A DNA stretch of 64,000 nucleotides from Hexactinellida sp. DTS-2022 (GCA_028753945.1 JAPNXP010000016.1:496001-560000); one strand, 5' to 3'. Positions 1 through 10,445 are shown, counted from the stretch's first letter. Notes: generated from the sequence alone by a model not told the origin. Numbers and translations are program-made.

Positions 1-308
1 GACGACATAGTTAATAACTATCCGAGCAAATATTCTAATTTGTGAGAGCTTATTGATAAAAATGCAATCGTTTGGTAATAATGCTTGTCATAGTTTCTGA
101 ATTTGTTAATAGCTAATTATGGCTATTTTAGAGTGTGTTAACAGTTAATCATACCACAAAATTGGCAACAAACAGTGGCCTTACTTTGAAATGTAGGTGG
201 AATAATGGAGATAATGACAATATTCGTGCGGGAGTGATATCTGACGCGGGCGGTGGAGCTGAAACAAGATTCCAACTAACAGTGGCCTTAATTTAGAAAC
301 GGAGAAAA

Positions 309-464
309 GGGGCCGTTCAAATCTTACATAACACAAAATTGCTGAAATTTGACATTCCTCCCTACGTTACGTTTTTGGCCATTTTATAATACAAAAAGGC
401 TGGTTTTAACACATTGGCTAACTCCCACCCCCTTGGAAGCGTTACGTCACGATAGAACGGCCTC
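309..464. mobile_element. MITE with GGGGCCGTTC ends
   Basis: A 156-bp element bounded by GGGGCCGTTCAAATC on the left and GAACGGCCTC on the right, which are inverted copies of each other. Inside are TTACATAAC and GTTACGTCAC motifs. Related relics lie at 13404 and 46310. The GGGGCCGTTC ending is a common non-autonomous DNA-transposon type in invertebrates. No target duplication was established. Confidence 0.5.
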
Positions 465-524
465 AAACTGATCTTGTGAGTTGTGATCTTGTGAAACTGA
501 TCTAAAAAAGGTATAAGTACAGTA

Positions 525-630
525 CAGTGAGTACACCCTCGCTAGTCCGAACAGGAGATACAAAACTATTTTTCATATAAGAATTTTTTTGAATCGAAAC
601 ACCTCTATTCGGATTAGTGAGGGTGTACTG
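525..630. mobile_element. pogo-like MITE, family H
   Basis: Short palindromic element starting CAGTGAGTACACCCTCG and ending with the inverted match (GAGGGTGTACTG), flanked by TA. The arms contain CTAGTCCGAACAGG and its inverted partner CCTCTATTCGGATTAG. A second copy is at 36649-36898. The end pattern is that of pogo/Tigger-type inverted repeats. Confidence 0.55.
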
Positions 631-905
631 TAGCTGTATCTTATCAATTAATATTACTTTCAACAAATAATCAAAACCAAATATTACTTAAAGTTATGCG
701 AACTGAAAATTCAATTAAACTGGGAAATGACTACTAAAAATTGGGGGAAGGCTATTATATTCCAATCTACTATATAAATGTTTTCCTCTGTTTAAATATC
801 ATAGGCAGAAGGTATATAGAAAGTGTTTATATAATAATACAAAGTATTAATTAACCAAGGTTAGAGGTGAACACGCCTTGAATATTCAGTACAAAGCTTA
901 AAGTA

Positions 906-1083
906 CAGTAGAACTTCGTTAAAATACGAACATGGTTTTTCGAAATTCCATTTAATATGAATACTATTTCAGACTAAGTTCAGTCCCCTTCAAAGCCTTT
1001 TTAAATACATAGGTTAGTGATTAATTTAATACTAATTCTGTATAAGGCGAACACATGTTGTCCGCATTAACGAGGTTCTACTG
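906..1083. mobile_element. pogo-like MITE, family A (copy 1)
   Basis: Begins CAGTAGAACTTCGTTAAAATACGAAC and ends with the inverted ACGAGGTTCTACTG, next to TA. Other members are at 2140, 11880, 13742, 47808 and 63661. It has no coding capacity. Confidence 0.6.
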
Positions 1084-1194
1084 ATAATGTTTCCAACTTC
1101 ACGCTTTAGCTCGTAATAACCAAAATTAATTGCTTTTTGAAGTTGTACCGTGATACTGTAATAAGGTTTTATATTAAGGATTACGCATATTTGG

Positions 1195-1315
1195 GCAAAC
1201 ACATAAAATCCCGGCTTCGCAAAGGCGAATCTTTACGGCAGAAAATGACCTTGCCAGTGCCTGAAAATTACATTAAAAAAGGTATTGGCAGATACTGTAT
1301 GAAAGTAATTCCATA
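1195..1315. repeat. short interspersed repeat, family Z (CCGGCTTCGC core)
   Basis: Contains the block CCCGGCTTCGCAAAGGCGAA followed by ATGACCTTGCCAGTGCCTGAAAAT and a GGCAGATA segment. The same block order recurs at 5010, 7921 (inverted), 12535, 14215 and 40380. Fuller copies end in TATATCGGCCAACACCTTTT, an inverted-repeat end, so this is probably a MITE family. Confidence 0.5.
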
Positions 1316-1682
1316 GTAAGGCCATAGAAGAAGAGTACGGTTCGTTTGGTTTGGTAAAAGTACAGCTAATACGGTGACAAACTGACCAAATAAAATCTGA
1401 CTGCTACATACTTGCTTAGATAGAGTAAAAGTGGACTGCCTTACACAAGTCTGATATAAATTAACACGTGTCCTATGAATAGAAACTAACAGTACAAACA
1501 CATGCATCAAACTGGTTGCGCAACGGTTAATATGCTATAGATTAATTATAATTAATTATTATAAATTGTATAGTAGGAGAATAGAAAACCCTTAAGGACT
1601 TAATCTATTGATAGGCTCAATTGAAACGCTATTAATATGTGTGCAAGCTAAACTCAAATGTTGTTAGGATTCTAAAATATTA

Positions 1683-2634
1683 ATGGCGTCCATTAACAAT
1701 TGCTATTTCAAGAACACGGCTAACCGTCCTAACTTCGCTAAGAGGTCAATGGAATGTGGGATGAAGCCAGTGTACTTATCAGAGGTACAGAAATTCTTGA
1801 AAAAAGATTGGGAAAAAGATATTGAAATGTCTGGATACGGTTTTATTGCAAAAACAGTGGAATACAATCTAAAACAAGAAGTATATAGTACATCTGTTGT
1901 AGAGTTTCTAAGCATGATCGAAATACTAAAAAGGTAAAATAAGGTATACAGTAGAGCCTCTGAACAACGGACACCTTGGGACCGGAACCGTTGTCCGTTA
2001 TTTAGAGGTTGCCAGCTATTTAGAGGTTGCTTTTCTATTAGACATATGCTAAATAAATAAATCCGTGCCACGAGGGTTGTCCGTTATTTAGAGGTTGTCC
2101 GCTATTTGGAGTGTCCGTTAAGGGAGGCTCCACTGTATACAGTAGAACCTCGTTAGTACGAACACGGTTAATTCGAAAGTCCCCTTCAAAACTATCTCAA
2201 TAAAAATGATATAGGTAATACGAATTCCGGATAAAGCGAACGCATTATGACGGTCCCCTGGTGTTCATACCAACGAAGTTCTACTGTATATCTCTTTTTT
2301 TAATGTAATTTCCAGGCAATAGCGAGTACATTTTTTAACATGAAAAATGTATCTTTGCGACCCAGGTTTTTTTATAGGGAATTGCGTCACATTTAGTATC
2401 CATATAACTCCCTTTAGGAATGGACTATTGAATAAATATGGATTCCTTAGACTGTTCGCCAAGAGATCTAGCTTACGGAGGCGAATGTTAACCTCTCAGC
2501 ATCAAAGACTAATGAGAGAAATACGAAATTTACGTGTTGAGAGAGACGATTTGTTATCAGAGAAGATTCTACTTGAATCAGAAATATCTATTCTAGCTAA
2601 TAATCTTTCTTGTGATCTGGTGAAAAAGGAATAG
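1683..2634 (+). CDS. small two-exon helical protein, RPNFA(K/R)RS family
   Basis: Not a family I recognise. Exon 1 is 1683-1933 and ends at a donor AG|GTAAAA. The best exon 2 is 2418-2634, with acceptor CCCTTTAG; an alternative acceptor just before 2397 keeps the same frame. The joined product is about 155 aa. It begins MASIN and has RPNFAKRS near residue 15, a conserved Trp about 20 residues later, and a basic, leucine-rich, probably coiled-coil C-terminal half (MLTSQHQRLMREIRNLRVE). An AATAAA signal lies at 2667-2672. The intron holds two pogo-like MITEs. The N-terminal half aligns with the intact protein at 40852-41250, including MSIN, RPNFARRS, the Trp and an NLK segment, so the two are paralogs. 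The intron is inferred from sequence only. Confidence 0.5.
1949..2135. mobile_element. pogo-like MITE, family B (copy 1)
   Basis: Starts CAGTAGAGCCTCTGAACAACGGACACC and ends with GGGAGGCTCCACTG, flanked by TA. The interior repeats GTCCGTTATTTAGAGGTTG blocks. Further copies are at 28336-28504 and 49113-49296. It sits in the intron of the gene at 1683. Confidence 0.65.
2140..2286. mobile_element. pogo-like MITE, family A (copy 2)
   Basis: Starts CAGTAGAACCTCGTTAGTACGAACACGG and ends with the inverted AACGAAGTTCTACTG. It abuts the family B element at 1949 with only TATA between them, so two related insertions used neighbouring TA sites. Confidence 0.65.
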
Positions 2635-2686
2635 TATTATAAATAAGTTATTAACTTTCTTAATTAATAAAAATTAATGTTAAAGT

Positions 2687-3023
2687 GAGTTTATTAAACT
2701 ATGTTTTTATTTGTTTATGAATATACCAAGACATTCAGGAGCTGGAAGTAAATTTGTGGACGTGGGTAGGATTGAAAAAGATTATACCAATTAATTTACT
2801 ATATCAGAAGTCTTCATTTTGATCACACTATCCAGGGTATTTAATACTATATTATTATGCTTGTTTCATGGTATTATGATATACGAGTGCGTTTTTACTC
2901 TAAGTCCACCAAATTATAACAAAATCATAAAAATTTGATCATTTAGTGGTCAAAATTAACGTTAAGAGAGGTCCAAATCTATTACAAAGGGTAACCCTCT
3001 TCTTCTACATGCACATTCATGGT
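2687..3023. other. AT-rich spacer, nothing recognised
   Basis: No open frame, repeat pairing or known motif seen between the small gene and the retrotransposon fragment. Confidence 0.5.
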
Positions 3024-4170
3024 GCCTAGCACTTAAGCGGCATTACCTTTGAATGCCACTGAGAGTCACTGTACGAGTGTGTATAATATGAATTGAGTCT
3101 TCTGACTCTTGTCCTAGCTTCCTTCCTAGATCAAGAATAAAGCTCGCAGTTCGGGTCCACAACAATCAGTTGTTTCGATCGCCACTGGTGCGAAAAAGTG
3201 TGTCGATATGAGGTTGTTGTATTGGACCTCTTTTCAGATATTCAGCTTTAGCTGCCACGAACTGGTTCTGCTGATCGCTTCTGCTCTGTGGGAGGGGCGA
3301 ATGTGTAGGGACAGGTGGCATCCCAGGCTAGAATTTCTCGGATTGCCAGGGTATGAGAGAAACATCGTCTGCCCTTTTCCCGTCGGTTCTGCTTAGCTCT
3401 GTTGGTTCGAGCCTTGATGGTAATTTGGTTGCTGACACAGACCGATGTATGATGGAATTAATCGCAGCGTGGCGTGATGGCGACCTTCGCTGTGTCGGCA
3501 ACTGATTCCATGGGTGGCGTGAGTGGGAGCGGCAGAAAGGGGTGCGTAAGATCAACCCGACTGCGATCATGATGGTATCGTCGTCCATGTGGAGTGGAGG
3601 CCTAGATTGGAAATTGGGAGCGCGCTCAAACATGCACCAGTTTCCTTAGCAGATGCGGCCCTTAGACGTGCATGTGAGATCGTCTGGCGCGTTGGTGGTC
3701 AATGAAGTAATTTTCTTGAGTGAGCCTAGGGTATCCCATGACTTCTGGATGTGTGCTAAGTGGGGTAACGGTGCTGGCTGTTCGTGTATAACTTCCCATC
3801 GGTGTATAGCATTGTCGAGACAAAGTCTGTGTAAGTGGCGTGATCGGGGTAGCAAGATCTGTTGGGCTAGTTCGGAGGAGACAGCAGAGGCTATAAAAGC
3901 AGACGCCGCAAGCTGCACTGCACTCCGGATTCCTAGCCCTCCAGAGCCAACCGGAAGAGTTGCCTGAGTCCACGCAGACTCGTTATCTCGAAAGGATATA
4001 TTCGATATCCTGCTGGTTAATGACTTAAAAAAGGTCGTCAGATTCATAACAGGGAGAGGTCCGAAGAATGTAGAGCATTTTGGGTAGTGCAAAAGAGTGC
4101 TGAGGAGAGATAGGGCAACCATAAATTGGAAATACTTGAGCTTCTCTCCTTTCATCTCTAGTTTGCTCAC
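3024..4170 (-). pseudogene. non-LTR retrotransposon 3' fragment (RT tail and C-terminal endonuclease-like domain)
   Basis: On the minus strand the first block (about 4170-3646) reads TLPVGSGGLGIRSAVQLAAS, the segment that follows the polymerase domain in many LINE-type reverse transcriptases of invertebrates. After frame changes come RHAAINSIIHRSV, SRLEPTELSRTDGKR, AWDATCPYTFAP and, near 3050, a ...IQR-NAA-like end, all in the expected order. An upstream histidine/cysteine block and a (K/R)xD...D pattern resemble a restriction-like endonuclease domain. This stretch is distinctly richer in GC than its surroundings. Several stops and frameshifts show that it is dead. The 5' part of the element is absent. 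Confidence 0.7.
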
Positions 4171-4431
4171 TTTCTCCCGAATTGTTAAGGAAATACTACC
4201 CAGGATATTAAGTTATTAACAATGTGATGTGAATTAATTAAAGATCATAATTTTTCCAAGCCTGTTTGTGGGAGACCAAAAATATCGTTATCAAATCGTC
4301 CTTTCGATATATTGGTATAATTAAAGTTGTTTTTTTAACTTTAAATTAACAGAATAAGCGAACATCTAGAAAATGTGTCTGCGTTTGTTTTGAGAGGAAA
4401 ACAATTAATTAATCAGTATTAAAGTTTGTAC

Positions 4432-4640
4432 AGATGATAATTTTTGAAGTGGACCTTACGTATCTAGCGATTAGTGAGCCGGAAATGGAGCTCCTGATCT
4501 ATTACAAATATTATAAATGCACAATACATGAATTCGTAGCATTTGTTATCCAACAAAAGTATTCGCATGTAAATTCTGACCTGAAATTGCACGAATGCAA
4601 TATGGGCCAGTTGCAGGGTTATTTATTACAGTATAACCTC
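4432..4640 (+). CDS. tentative coding exon, unknown protein
   Basis: An open stretch preceded by an acceptor-like TTTGTACAG, beginning at an ATG (4434) and running about 65 codons with an animal-like codon mix (EFVAFVIQQKYSHVNSDLKL). The frame then runs into a poly-G/poly-C palindrome. No family recognised. It could be an upstream exon of the candidate exon at 7232, or chance. Confidence 0.2.
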
Positions 4641-4660
4641 AATTACATAAGCGTAGAATT

Positions 4661-4705
4661 CGGGGGGGGGGGGGTCCATACTACCGCCCCCCTCCCCCCC
4701 CCCAC
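4661..4705. repeat. poly-G / poly-C hairpin
   Basis: A run of twelve G, a short spacer (TCCATACTACC), then C-rich runs; the two arms can pair. Similar G-run and C-run pairs occur inside the hAT MITEs of this window, so this may be the core of a worn one. Confidence 0.4.
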
Positions 4706-5009
4706 TATTTGGATCTATTTGTTCCAATGTGTACGAACACCAGAGGACCAAATGCTTTCGCAAAACAAACAAAACTAGCAAAACTTGCTAATTCGATTTT
4801 TAGGATGTAGACTTACCCCTTAATTAATTAATGGGAAATTATATTGAGATGCTCGCCCCCGTTCTCAGAGAAACAAGTCATAATTTTAAGCGGACAAAAT
4901 AAATTTTTAGGTGCGCTCAATTAAAAATTTTGTTACTGCGAGTGTTTTAATTAATCAATAATGTAATAACCAATTGTATATACTACTAAACGGAATTATA
5001 TTATAGAAG

Positions 5010-5150
5010 GGAACTTATTTAAATATCACCCAATACTTTTTCACGATAAAAATCCGGCTTCGCAGTATATTTTGATAGGAAAAATGACTTTGCCAGTTCC
5101 TGCAAATTTAAAGGTGTTGACCGATATATACATAATTAATTCCTATATTT
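5010..5150. repeat. family Z repeat copy
   Basis: Shows ATCCGGCTTCGCAG, then AAAAATGACTTTGCCAGTTCCTG, then a GTGTTGACCGATATATA end. Same order as in the copies at 1195 and 40380. Confidence 0.5.
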
Positions 5151-5489
5151 AGAAATACTTTTAATTTACAAACTTGATATGAGAAGCATTATCTGAGTTT
5201 ACTGACTGTAACTTAATATGAAGTATTCTATTGTTAACTAACAACGATAGATATTTGCTTTGCAATTAATTAAATGTAGTCGACTGCAATTAATCAGCAC
5301 GCTTCTCTTGCAAATAATTTGTTTATATGAAACATATATTCTTAATTAAAGCAAGTTGTGCACTTATTTTGCCACTTAAACTTAACGCTTTTACAGATGG
5401 AGAAAATCATAATTGAATTGTAAATATGATAATTAATTTTTTTGGATTATCGGATAGAAAATACGCATTTTCTTAAATATTTGAAGAAA

Positions 5490-5930
5490 ATTTGGCATAT
5501 TATGGAATTTTTTCACTTCTTTGGTCAACTAACACTCCTCTGAACTTCTCCAAATTTAGTTTCTATGCACATATTTGCATTATCTACAATTGTGGAAATC
5601 AGAAAAAATATTTTGTGAATATTTTAACACTTCCATATATGGGCATTTCACTCATTCCAATAACTTAGAATCTAAAAGATTACACCTAGGGTTTACTGAA
5701 AAAAATGTCCGCCACACACAACTTCACATATGTAAATAATACATTTTACAGCAATATTTTCAATAGTTTCTACTTTGGACTTCTCCAATTCCATATACTG
5801 TATGGTCATTTCACACCTTACTATATTTTGAACTTTGATAGATATCACTTAGATTTCAATTAGACAAATGTTCGCCACCTTTGATTTCCCATATGTAAAT
5901 AAATTTGTTGACTATATTTGCCCCAAAATA
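5490..5930. repeat. diverged tandem repeat of roughly 200 bp
   Basis: Blocks such as GGCATTTCACTCATTCC / GGTCATTTCACACCTTAC, TGTCCGCCACACAC / TGTTCGCCACC and CATATGTAAATAA recur in the same order about 170-190 bp apart. The units are too worn to assign to a family. Confidence 0.35.
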
Positions 5931-6065
5931 CAAAGTTAGGTTTATTCACTACCATATATAGGCTTCACTTCAAAATCGATTTTCTCGAAACATTATTTTT
6001 AGCAAAGACAAAAGTTTGAAACTTAGTTTTGAGTCTATCATTGATACAAGAATCAGGGTTGGGTT

Positions 6066-6230
6066 CAAATATAATTACAATTACAATTACAATTACGCTA
6101 TCCTTAGAATTTCAATTACAATTACAATTATACGGATTTGTGTTTTCAAATTACAATTACCATTATACGTATATACTTATTTGTGTTTTTCAATTACAGT
6201 TACAATTACAATTACAATTATGTCAAAAAA
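6066..6230. repeat. (AATTAC)n microsatellite, first block
   Basis: Repeated AATTAC hexamers interrupted by GGATTTGTGTTTTC segments. The same pattern returns at 6521-6670. Confidence 0.8.
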
Positions 6231-6520
6231 GTAAATTAATTACAGTTATAATTGAATCCAATCCAATGAGTAGGTAGATGGCTGAGTACTGAATGCTCAA
6301 TATTTACGTATATACCCTCATGATTACAAAGAGAAGCCATTTATTCATGTAAAATCAAACCCCTATTAGAAGTGTAGCAAAAATGTCAAGCCAAGCCATA
6401 CTGGTGTCTAATAATTTTATATTAATAAATAACACTAGAAAACGTGTAATCGACAATTTTTCGGTCTGCTTTTAAGAACAAATTATTACAATCAAAAATT
6501 TCCAAAATGGATTAATGCTT

Positions 6521-6670
6521 TATAATTACAATTACAATTACAATTATAGGAATTTGTGTATTTCAATTACAATTACAATTACAATAATTATAGGGATTTG
6601 TGTTTTCAATTACAATTACAATTATTTCAAAAACGTAATTAATTGTAATTGAATTAATTACAATTATAAT
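6521..6670. repeat. (AATTAC)n microsatellite, second block
   Basis: Hexamer array interrupted twice by GGGATTTGTGTTTTC-like words, as in the block at 6066, so the compound repeat was duplicated as a unit. Between 6680 and 7230 nothing else is recognised. Confidence 0.8.
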
Positions 6671-7231
6671 TGAACCCAACCCGGACAAGAATGCTAAAAT
6701 TTTATTAACAGAGAAGGAACAAATTGCAAAGAATATATCTACCATCCCGATTATCAAAATTTCATATTTTTTAAATTACATTGGTATATGTTGCAAAATT
6801 TTGGCTAAAAGTGAATTTCGGTGATGCAGGCCGGAAATTGAATTAATTCATCAACAAAGTGTAATAGTGGAGATTTTACTCGCTACCGAGTTTTCTTATA
6901 CATTAATATATGTCATATAGGATTAAAAAGTATTTTGCTGACTTAGAAGTTCTATTGTCCTTGCTTATCATTTGTATTATAGTCTATGGAAGCCAAAAAT
7001 AGAATTTTAAAAAATGTGGCCCTGGTGAACACGTCAATTGTTTACTTATTACTTTAAATTACTCCTTTTATGTGTGCAGATGCTAGGGCAATTCGAAAAG
7101 TATGCTAAATAAAGCAAATTTAATAGCAAATGGCTTAATAAATATAAGTAATTTACTATAAGTCACTTATCGCAGCCCAAAAAGGATTAGAACATCGTTT
7201 AATGTTTATCTCATTATTTATTTATTTGTAG

Positions 7232-7588
7232 GAAATCCGTAATCTACAAGAAGTGGAAAAATTAAACGAAGTACTCCATTTTTTAACGAGAAAGGATTCT
7301 GCTGATAAAATAGGTGTTCGTTTTGCGGAGTCTTTTCACTCGAGTCAGCAACTGCTCCCGTTTGCAAGAGCAATCATCGTTCTCGAGGAATCCTAGTGTA
7401 ATCTCTTTGGTGATGCAGCAGATACTATTGAAAGTATCGTTCCGCCAACTACTGATGAACCACTCATTGGCGGTTCATCATTTATTGGTGGTCCTTCCAT
7501 TTTTTTAACCGCCACGCGAAGCCATGCCGCCGTACATGTCTTATTTTTGTCCCCCCTTGAATCCGTATCATCAAGACCTCCAATCTAA
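7232..7588 (+). CDS. tentative terminal coding exon with one in-frame TAG
   Basis: After an acceptor TTTATTTGTAG the frame from 7232 stays open for 54 codons (EIRNLQEVEKLNEVLHFLTR, then RFAESFHSSQQLLPFARAII), meets TAG at 7394-7396, and continues in the same frame for 63 more codons to TAA at 7586. A run of 118 codons with a single stop is unusual in such AT-rich DNA and suggests a real or recently real exon. No protein family is recognised. No polyadenylation hexamer was found just downstream. It may be the last exon of an upstream gene, a pseudogene, or a sequencing error. Confidence 0.3.
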
Positions 7589-7589
7589 T

Positions 7590-7920
7590 CACTCGTTTAC
7601 TCATTAATTCACTTATTTTAGTCCAACATCATAATAGTTACTGATTCTTAGTATTGTATTAATTGATTTTCACGTTAAATATATTTTATTATGTTAACCA
7701 TTCTTCAAAGCCATGGTGCCTAAAATTGTTCCTATAAATAGGGTATTCCTATCTAGAGTTTAGTTCCAATTTTAAAGTGCTTTATAGAAAATTTGGGACC
7801 TAGTTGTTTGTTTTTAACATGGGACTTAACTGTCGTTAAGAAACACGTGCATAAGGAATAGTTTTTCAAGTCCTATGTGTGTTCCGTTTAGCGAAGCGTA
7901 TTGAAACAAATGGATTACTT
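7590..7920. other. AT-rich spacer, nothing recognised
   Basis: No convincing coding, RNA or repeat signal between the candidate exon and the family Z repeat. Confidence 0.4.
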
Positions 7921-8025
7921 TATATAGGCCAACCCCTTTTCTAATTTTATTTTTAGGCACGGCAAGGTCATTTTTAACGGGTTTTTATACTGAAAAGGTG
8001 TTGTCCGTTATATAAGTAACCTTTT
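7921..8025. repeat. family Z repeat copy with both ends
   Basis: Begins TATATAGGCCAACCCCTTTT and ends AAAAGGTGTTGTCCGTTATATA, an inverted pair. Inside, GGCACGGCAAGGTCATTTTT is the family core in inverted orientation. It lies 34 bp upstream of the MGAT5-like start codon, so it may contribute promoter or leader sequence. Confidence 0.45.
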
Positions 8026-8058
8026 ATAAATTTTAAATAACTAGCATTCAAATACCAA

Positions 8059-10279
8059 ATGGTTCGTCTGTGTGGTACAGGAATGTCATGGCTGAAGCTT
8101 ATATCAATAATGTTTGTAATTCAAATATTATTCGTCTTAAAAGAATACAACAGTAATTACATAATACTACAGCTAGAAGGAGAAAAAGGAATACCTAAAG
8201 TCGAGGAAATAGCCGGTCAAGACATTGCAATAAATTTCAATGAAACAAAGATAAAAATTCAAAATCACTCCAGAGAAGTTATACAAACTCAAAAGAATCC
8301 CATAAAAATGGTAACTGAACAAGAATTAATCGAAAATTATGAATTGTCAGCGTTTGGCTATAAAGAAAAGTTAGTGACATTCCTGAAGAGCAATGAAATC
8401 ACTAAGCAGGGAATTCACCTCGAATTGGTTGTTGCAAAAATACGACAAGAAATAGAAGAATGGCAGATGATAAAAAAGCTACTAGAGAAAAGAGGGCTAC
8501 TACAAAATCACGAAAAAGAAAATTTTACTATTCATGGGTCTGTCACGAAATATTCGGTCCGGGGTAAATTTGGTCCGGCCGGACCAAATTTACCCCGGAC
8601 CGAATATTTCGTGACAGGTCTACTTGATATCGACATTTGAACGGAAATTGGTAGAAGAGCGTCATTATGACTTAATTATCACTGATTACTTAGGTTTGTT
8701 TAGAATAAGTGAGGGAAGGTATTTCCAGAATCTGTGTAAATTCCGTATACTTGATTCTTTCGGTACAGATCCACAATTCAATATTAGAACAAACGAAATG
8801 TTAGGTAAGGGTCTATTTGACAAATGGGACCTTCCTGACACAAGGCAGATATGGACATATTTACCACTAACACAAGACAACAGCTTTCTTGGTATCATGT
8901 TCCCTTTGAGGCATAAACACACACAAAATAATACAAATTTTCTTAACAAGAAAAAGATAGCTCTTGTCTATGGGAAGAAAGCATCATACTTAGATTATCT
9001 TCAAAATATTATGAATGTACTTAAACTTATTAGTGAGTATATGGAGATACATTCGACAATTTCTCCAGATTAAAAAATCGAAAATCTCCCCTTTGAAAAT
9101 ACTAATCATGGTGTTTTATCACAAAGCGAGTTGGCAGAACTGTTGGATCAAACACACTTATTTGTTGGCCTTGGTTTCCCATTCATTGGTTCTGGCCCTT
9201 TGGATGCATTAGCGCATGGTTGTACATTTCTACAACCAAGTTTCGAAATTCCAAAAAATCGTGATACAGATACATTATTTAAAGGAAAACCGACAATGCT
9301 TGATATTTATTTGCAGCATGATTACTTGAAGAAATTCGGAGATCCAGACTATGTGTATACAATCGATTATAACAACATCAAATTTGTGAAGGAAATCGTC
9401 GAAAAAATCGAGAAGAGAACCAAATTACCACCCTATCTCCCTTACGAATTTACTGGAGTAGGGTTTGTGGATAGACTTGCTATTCTAACTGAAAAGCTAA
9501 ACACATGCAGTTCAGGAAACGTAGCTTTAGGAAAAGTACCAATACTAGGTAGTGGAGATTCACTCGATAATACTAATAGTATTAATCGTGTAACAGACGG
9601 TGTATGGTCAATGGATAGTTGTTATATCCTAACGAAACAATACTCAAAAAGACCATACATTAATATTGGGTTTGAAAACACTATTTGGATATGGGAAATT
9701 AAACTAAGACTATTACCAACATGGGACAATGTGGGAAACAACCCGTCAGCTCACATTGACATTGAATTGTTGTCTGAAAATGGACAATTATTAAAAGTTA
9801 AAAGTTTTGTTGTCGACAGAGTAAGCATTGAATGGTTATGGGTCTATACAGGCAGTGTTGCAAATGTGAGGCTCTACAGTGATGTAAGCTTAAACATATG
9901 TGAGTTAGAAGTGTATAGCAACGAAGCTTACCAACAGTCATGGCCGAGCATTGATAAGTTAAAGGTGAAGTATTCAAAACCAGGCGAATCATGTTCTACA
10001 ACATGTTTCACACACGAACTCATCTGTGCACGAAATCTCTTTCCCATGTTAGATTCTGTTGATTACTTCCAACAACATTTCGACTGCAGTAATTACAGAA
10101 CCGACATGGTAGGACCTGCAATAGATGAGTCTAAATCCTCAGAGATACATTGTATCCTTAATACGGATCCAATGCTATACAGCTGTGTAGCATATCAAGA
10201 CTCTGTAATCAGATTGTGTCCATGTGTACTCAAACATCCGGGACAGAACGGGGTCCCTCTTGCGGATGCTTTTAATTAG
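8059..10279 (+). CDS. MGAT5-like: MGAT5-like beta-1,6-N-acetylglucosaminyltransferase with inserted fucolectin-type domain; reading frame interrupted
   Basis: MGAT5 enzymes act in the Golgi and add beta-1,6 GlcNAc branches to N-glycans. Block 1 (8059-8539) has a type II signal anchor (about residues 10-28, SWLKLISIMFVIQILFVL) and a helical stem. An exact palindrome at 8540-8617 follows. Block 2 resumes about 8627 in another frame with HYDLIITDYLGL, RILDSFGTDPQFN and PDTRQIW, has one in-frame TAA at 9071-9073, and continues FVGLGFPFIGSGPLDALAHG, KGKPTM and LPYEFTG, all matching the family's catalytic domain. At 9518-9919 lies an extra domain of about 134 aa (starts NVALGK, ends NICELEVYS) typical of fucolectin/tachylectin-4/pentraxin-1 domains. 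The Cys-rich end (SKPGESCSTTCF to RLCPCV) again matches MGAT5. Compared with the vertebrate enzyme, about 70-75 residues around the catalytic glutamate are missing at the palindrome. An AATAAA lies at 10425. It is either a pseudogene or a true gene damaged in assembly. Family assignment is firm; functionality is not. Confidence 0.85.
8540..8617. repeat. exact 78-bp palindrome inside the MGAT5-like gene
   Basis: Two 39-bp arms with no spacer. The left arm begins CTGTCACGAAATATTCGG and the centre is GGTCCGGCCGGACC. A GGTC repeat at each edge can be read as a 4-bp target duplication around a 76-bp TGTCACG...CGTGACA element. It replaces a conserved part of the enzyme and shifts the frame. It may be a tiny palindromic transposon, a repair scar, or an assembly fold-back. 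Confidence 0.85.
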
Positions 10280-10445
10280 CTCTTTTATTTATATACTTAA
10301 TTATATATTTTTTCCGCAAAGTCGATGAATTTTTGAACATTTTCTTGGATTTGCGTTTATTAGACCATTAATTAACCTTTATAAGAATGGTTTACCTTGG
10401 TGGTAGTAGACATTATGTACAAACAATAAATAATTCACAAAGAAA

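Noticed and set aside
1703..2071. Minus-strand frame of 122 codons
   Set aside because: Antisense of exon 1 of the small gene plus a MITE; part of it recurs at 48990 only because both contain family B MITEs.
3208..3396. Plus-strand frames over 3.2-4.0 kb
   Set aside because: The recognisable retrotransposon protein is on the minus strand; the plus frames are shadows in a GC-richer stretch.
8059..10279. Reassigned stop codons as an explanation for the in-frame TAA and TAG
   Set aside because: TAG ends the MGAT5-like, TPR and 61252 proteins, and TAA ends the Ginger transposase, each at the expected place.
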